From: Chitinophaga agrisoli
Lineage (GTDB): Bacteria > Bacteroidota > Bacteroidia > Chitinophagales > Chitinophagaceae
Assembly (NCBI RefSeq): GCF_008386695.1
Contig: NZ_VUOC01000001.1
Location: 1,276,347-1,340,346, forward strand
Length of the DNA stretch: 64,000 nucleotides
Direction of reading: 5' to 3'
Shown here in pieces: positions 61,739 to 64,000 of the stretch; position 1 is the first letter of the stretch, and each line of letters starts with the position of its first letter. A program made the translations under genes and the position numbers. Below the pieces are notes generated by a model. The model saw only the letters and a list, made by a program, of their open reading frames with translations. It was not told where the DNA came from and did no database searches.

Positions 61739-62110
61739 AACTGTTTAATTAAATGATGACGTGTATAAATAAGGCAACTAAGAGGGCCTGTCAGAGACAT
61801 TGCAATCGTTTGCATACATACAGAAAAAAATAGGAGTCATTTAAACTCCTCATAGTTTTTCAAAACGTGCCATTGATCCTTTGCTATCTAATAAAATAGT
61901 AACCCTCTTGCCTAAGGTTTTTTAAAGTTCGGGAATAACCTGACCCCTTTTTGAATTGATTTTCACTGATTGTAGTAGTTTTTTCTCCTTTTACCCACTT
62001 CGGAAAAAATTTCACCCTCGGGCAACCTTCTTTTAAAGATGTCGTATTAATACTTCGAGTGCACTTCTTTTATCATTTAAAACCTAACAAATTACTCAAT
62101 TAGAAAATTT
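61739..62110. other. Divergent intergenic region with operator and hairpin
   Basis: No gene. It contains a LacI-type operator (61801-61814) and a 6-bp hairpin (61832-61850: AGGAGT, CATTTAA, ACTCCT) bordered by A7 and T5 runs, so it could act weakly in either direction. The rest is AT-rich leader sequence of the lipoprotein gene. Confidence 0.4.
61801..61814. promoter_or_regulatory. LacI-family operator upstream of the fucosidase
   Basis: TGCAATCGTTTGCA: inverted TGCAA/TTGCA arms around a central CG, the typical LacI/GalR-type operator. It lies 63-76 bases upstream of the fucosidase ATG. No LacI regulator is in the window. Confidence 0.6.
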
Positions 62111-63010
62111 ATGAAATCCAGATCAGTAAAAACCTTAATCGCCGTAGCGTTAGCTGCGAGCACTTTAGCTGCCTGCGGTAAAGACGACGATAACAATCCC
62201 AACCCGCCGGGTAACCCTCCTCCTACTCCAAAGCCTATTGTACAGATAGCCAACGATGCCACCTTTGGAAAGATCATGACAGACAGCACTGGCAGATCTT
62301 TATATTTCTTCTCTAGCGATGCAGACGGTAAAAATAATTGCGCTGGCGGATGTGCCACAGCATGGCCCTACTTCTATGCCGGCGATGTAACTAAGATCAC
62401 CCTGGGCGATACCAGCCTTCACAAAGAAGACTTCGCTACTATCTCCGTTACACAGGATGGTAAAACTTTCAATCAAACTACCTATAAAGGTTGGCCTCTG
62501 TACTTCTTTGCACAGGATGCCAAAGCCGGTGATGTAAAAGGTGATAAAGTAGGTAATATATGGTTCGTAGGTAAACCGGATTATACCGTAATGATCGGTT
62601 TCAAACAGCTGGTAGGTAACGATGGTAAGAACTACGACAGCAAATATGACCCCAATGGTCCCGCTGGTCCTACCCGTTTCATCACAGACGATCGCGGCAG
62701 AACACTGTATGCCTTTACGCCCGATAAAGCCAATACAAATACTTATACAAAGGCAGACTTCAGCAACAATGCCACCTGGCCTATTTTTGAGCTGACCGGT
62801 ATCAAGAATGTGCCTTCTACACTGGCTAAGACCGACTTCGCTATCATTCAGGGCGTAGCTGGTACCCACACCCAGGTAGTGTACAAAGCACATCCGCTGT
62901 ACTACTTTGGCCCTGACCAGGCAACAAGAGGCAACACCAAAGGCGTGAGCGTACCCACACCCGGTGTATGGCCTATCGTGAACGAAAGCACTGCTGTTTT
63001 AGCACAATAA
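62111..63010 (+). CDS. Lipoprotein with COG4315-type (Y-X4-D) secreted repeats
   Basis: A 299-residue lipoprotein with signal and lipobox (LAACGKDDD, Cys near residue 21). It has a Pro-rich linker (NPNPPGNPPPTPKP) and four copies of the secreted repeat of unknown function: DSTGRSLYFFSSDADGKNNC, FNQTTYKGWPLYFFAQDAKA, DDRGRTLYAFTPDKANTNTY and HTQVVYKAHPLYYFGPDQAT. One copy carries paired Cys (CAGGCATAWP). The family is widespread in Bacteroidota and actinobacteria and uncharacterised. It sits alone on the plus strand with a strong terminator. Confidence 0.9.
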   Translation: MKSRSVKTLIAVALAASTLAACGKDDDNNPNPPGNPPPTPKPIVQIANDATFGKIMTDSTGRSLYFFSSDADGKNNCAGGCATAWPYFYAGDVTKITLGDTSLHKEDFATISVTQDGKTFNQTTYKGWPLYFFAQDAKAGDVKGDKVGNIWFVGKPDYTVMIGFKQLVGNDGKNYDSKYDPNGPAGPTRFITDDRGRTLYAFTPDKANTNTYTKADFSNNATWPIFELTGIKNVPSTLAKTDFAIIQGVAGTHTQVVYKAHPLYYFGPDQATRGNTKGVSVPTPGVWPIVNESTAVLAQ

Positions 63011-63041
63011 TAAAATTAATAGGGGATCTATACTGAAAATT

Positions 63042-63082
63042 GGCTCCGCCGGAATGTTGCAAAACATTTTCCAGGCGGAGCC
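63042..63082 (+). terminator. Terminator of the repeat lipoprotein gene
   Basis: GGCTCCGCC (63042-63050) pairs with GGCGGAGCC (63074-63082), with inner GGAA/TTCC pairing; six T follow. Confidence 0.92.
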
Positions 63083-63253
63083 TTTTTTCGATAACATCTA
63101 ATCGCAATCCTACACGCCTTGATTAAAATTTAATACCGATCGATTGCTACCTGATCAATAACTAACAAGCGCCAACGCCATTTTGATACTTGCTAAAGTG
63201 CACACACATATGCTTTACCCCGTTTCCCTTAATTTCAGGGAAAAACAAATACA

Positions 63254-64000
63254 ATGGCAACACAAACAGGCGCATTCAAATTCATCGGCAGGCTGGATGG
63301 CGTGATCGGTTACCGCCGGAATGGTAAACACTGCCTTCGTACCATGCCCGCTACCGTACGGCAAACCACCGCCACCAAACAGGCTGCCCATCGCTTCGGC
63401 ATCGCCAGCCGCCAGGGGAAACTTATCCGCCGGGCATTAGCCCCCCACCTGGATCTACGTAATGACGGCAGCACCACCAACCGTCTTAACAAAGTGCTGG
63501 TACAGGCAGGCCCACGTCAGCTGCAAGCCCTGCAAGGCTTCCGCTTTAACCAGCATACCAGTACTGATAGGCTGTTCTATCACCGCCCAACTGTCATACC
63601 GGATGGCACGCTCTCAATACCCGCCCAACCGCTTTGTCCAATGGGCGCCGGCACCCACATGGAAGTATGCCTCATAACCGCCCGCATCAACTTCTCTGAG
63701 AGAAGGGTAGTAGACGTACAGGAGTCCGCAGAGATCATTGATCTCAGCCAACCATTCAACGGCCTGAAACTAAGTGCACCCGTTGCCGGTAAAGGCGCGC
63801 TGCTGATGATACTACAGATAAGGGCATGTATCATGCATAACGGCCAAATACTCCCACTGGGCAACCGCAAATACATGGCTGCAGATATAGTAGCGGTGGT
63901 GCCCCCTATGGAACAGCAGCAGTCCCGCAAAAAACAAACTGCCAACCATCCGCATAACCGGCCCGCTGGTAATACCAACACTCACCACATACATAACCCA
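63254..64000 (+). CDS. Hypothetical protein of a Bacteroidota GxIGxxR family (partial, 3' end outside)
   Basis: ATG at 63254 opens a frame of 249 codons to the last base with no stop, so the C-terminus is outside the window. The N-terminus reads GRLDGVIGYRRNGKHCLRTM followed by VRQTTATKQAAHRFGIASRQ and GKLIRRALAPHLDL. This GxxGxxIGYxRNGK plus VRQTxAT plus AAxxFGxAS signature recalls a multi-copy hypothetical family of Chitinophagaceae and distant phage-like Bacteroidota proteins with GxxxGISFYK starts. Function unknown. The basic, Asn/His-rich tail is low in complexity. Confidence 0.8.
   Translation, partial: MATQTGAFKFIGRLDGVIGYRRNGKHCLRTMPATVRQTTATKQAAHRFGIASRQGKLIRRALAPHLDLRNDGSTTNRLNKVLVQAGPRQLQALQGFRFNQHTSTDRLFYHRPTVIPDGTLSIPAQPLCPMGAGTHMEVCLITARINFSERRVVDVQESAEIIDLSQPFNGLKLSAPVAGKGALLMILQIRACIMHNGQILPLGNRKYMAADIVAVVPPMEQQQSRKKQTANHPHNRPAGNTNTHHIHNP

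Overview
The window looks like a chromosome segment of a Bacteroidota bacterium in or near the Chitinophagaceae, probably Chitinophaga-like. Three SusC/SusD outer-membrane pairs, an ECF sigma/FecR pair, SusD-type lipoproteins, promoters of the Bacteroidota TTG-N19/20-TAnnTTTG type, and a lack of clear Shine-Dalgarno sites all point that way. The genus is inference; no rRNA gene is present.

Layout. 1-10.5 kb holds small-molecule enzymes and one-component regulators: two overlapping PhzF paralogues, an AhpD-like protein, an aldo/keto reductase, an alpha/beta hydrolase, three AraC-type regulators, an SDR and an FAD monooxygenase. A tRNA-Arg(CCG) follows at 10.6 kb, then MarC. 11.5-19.1 kb is a locus with an XRE-cupin regulator, SusC, SusD, a PhnZ/TmpB-type mixed-valent diiron HD oxygenase and a DUF5690-type MFS carrier, which suggests uptake and oxidation of an organophosphonate. 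19.05-25.0 kb, on the minus strand, is a cobalamin-riboswitch-controlled B12 salvage operon (btuB, DUF6580, cobU, cobT, cobS, cobC). 25-34 kb is mixed: a TPR protein, GntR plus a fosmidomycin-resistance-type MFS, Crp, VOC, DUF1801, DUF488, a secreted nuclease, a bestrophin and a universal stress protein. 34.2-41.8 kb carries two phosphorelay systems: an OmpR/HK pair with a YceI gene opposite it, and a sigma-54 activator whose 3' end overlaps that of a hybrid kinase.

42.3-54.6 kb is the most striking region. ECF sigma, FecR, an STN-bearing SusC and SusD are followed by a RidA-like protein, a SelA-like PLP enzyme, an amidohydrolase, an RraA-like aldolase and a BASS-family carrier. All four enzymes carry apparent export signals, two of them Tat-like. 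I read this as a sensor-controlled import system feeding a periplasmic catabolic pathway (deacylation, PLP-dependent deamination, enamine clearance, retro-aldol cleavage) whose small keto-acid product enters through the BASS carrier. Gene families are recognised from motifs; the pathway order and substrate are inference.

54.6-61.8 kb holds a truncated ORF6N gene and a minus-strand fucose-type PUL (SusD, SusC, GH29 alpha-L-fucosidase) with a LacI-type operator and an odd repeat-built N-terminus on the fucosidase. A Y-X4-D repeat lipoprotein and a Chitinophagaceae-type hypothetical gene that runs off the end close the window. An SDR pseudogene lies at 41.9-42.3 kb. I saw no CRISPR array, insertion sequence, integrase, rRNA or replication origin.
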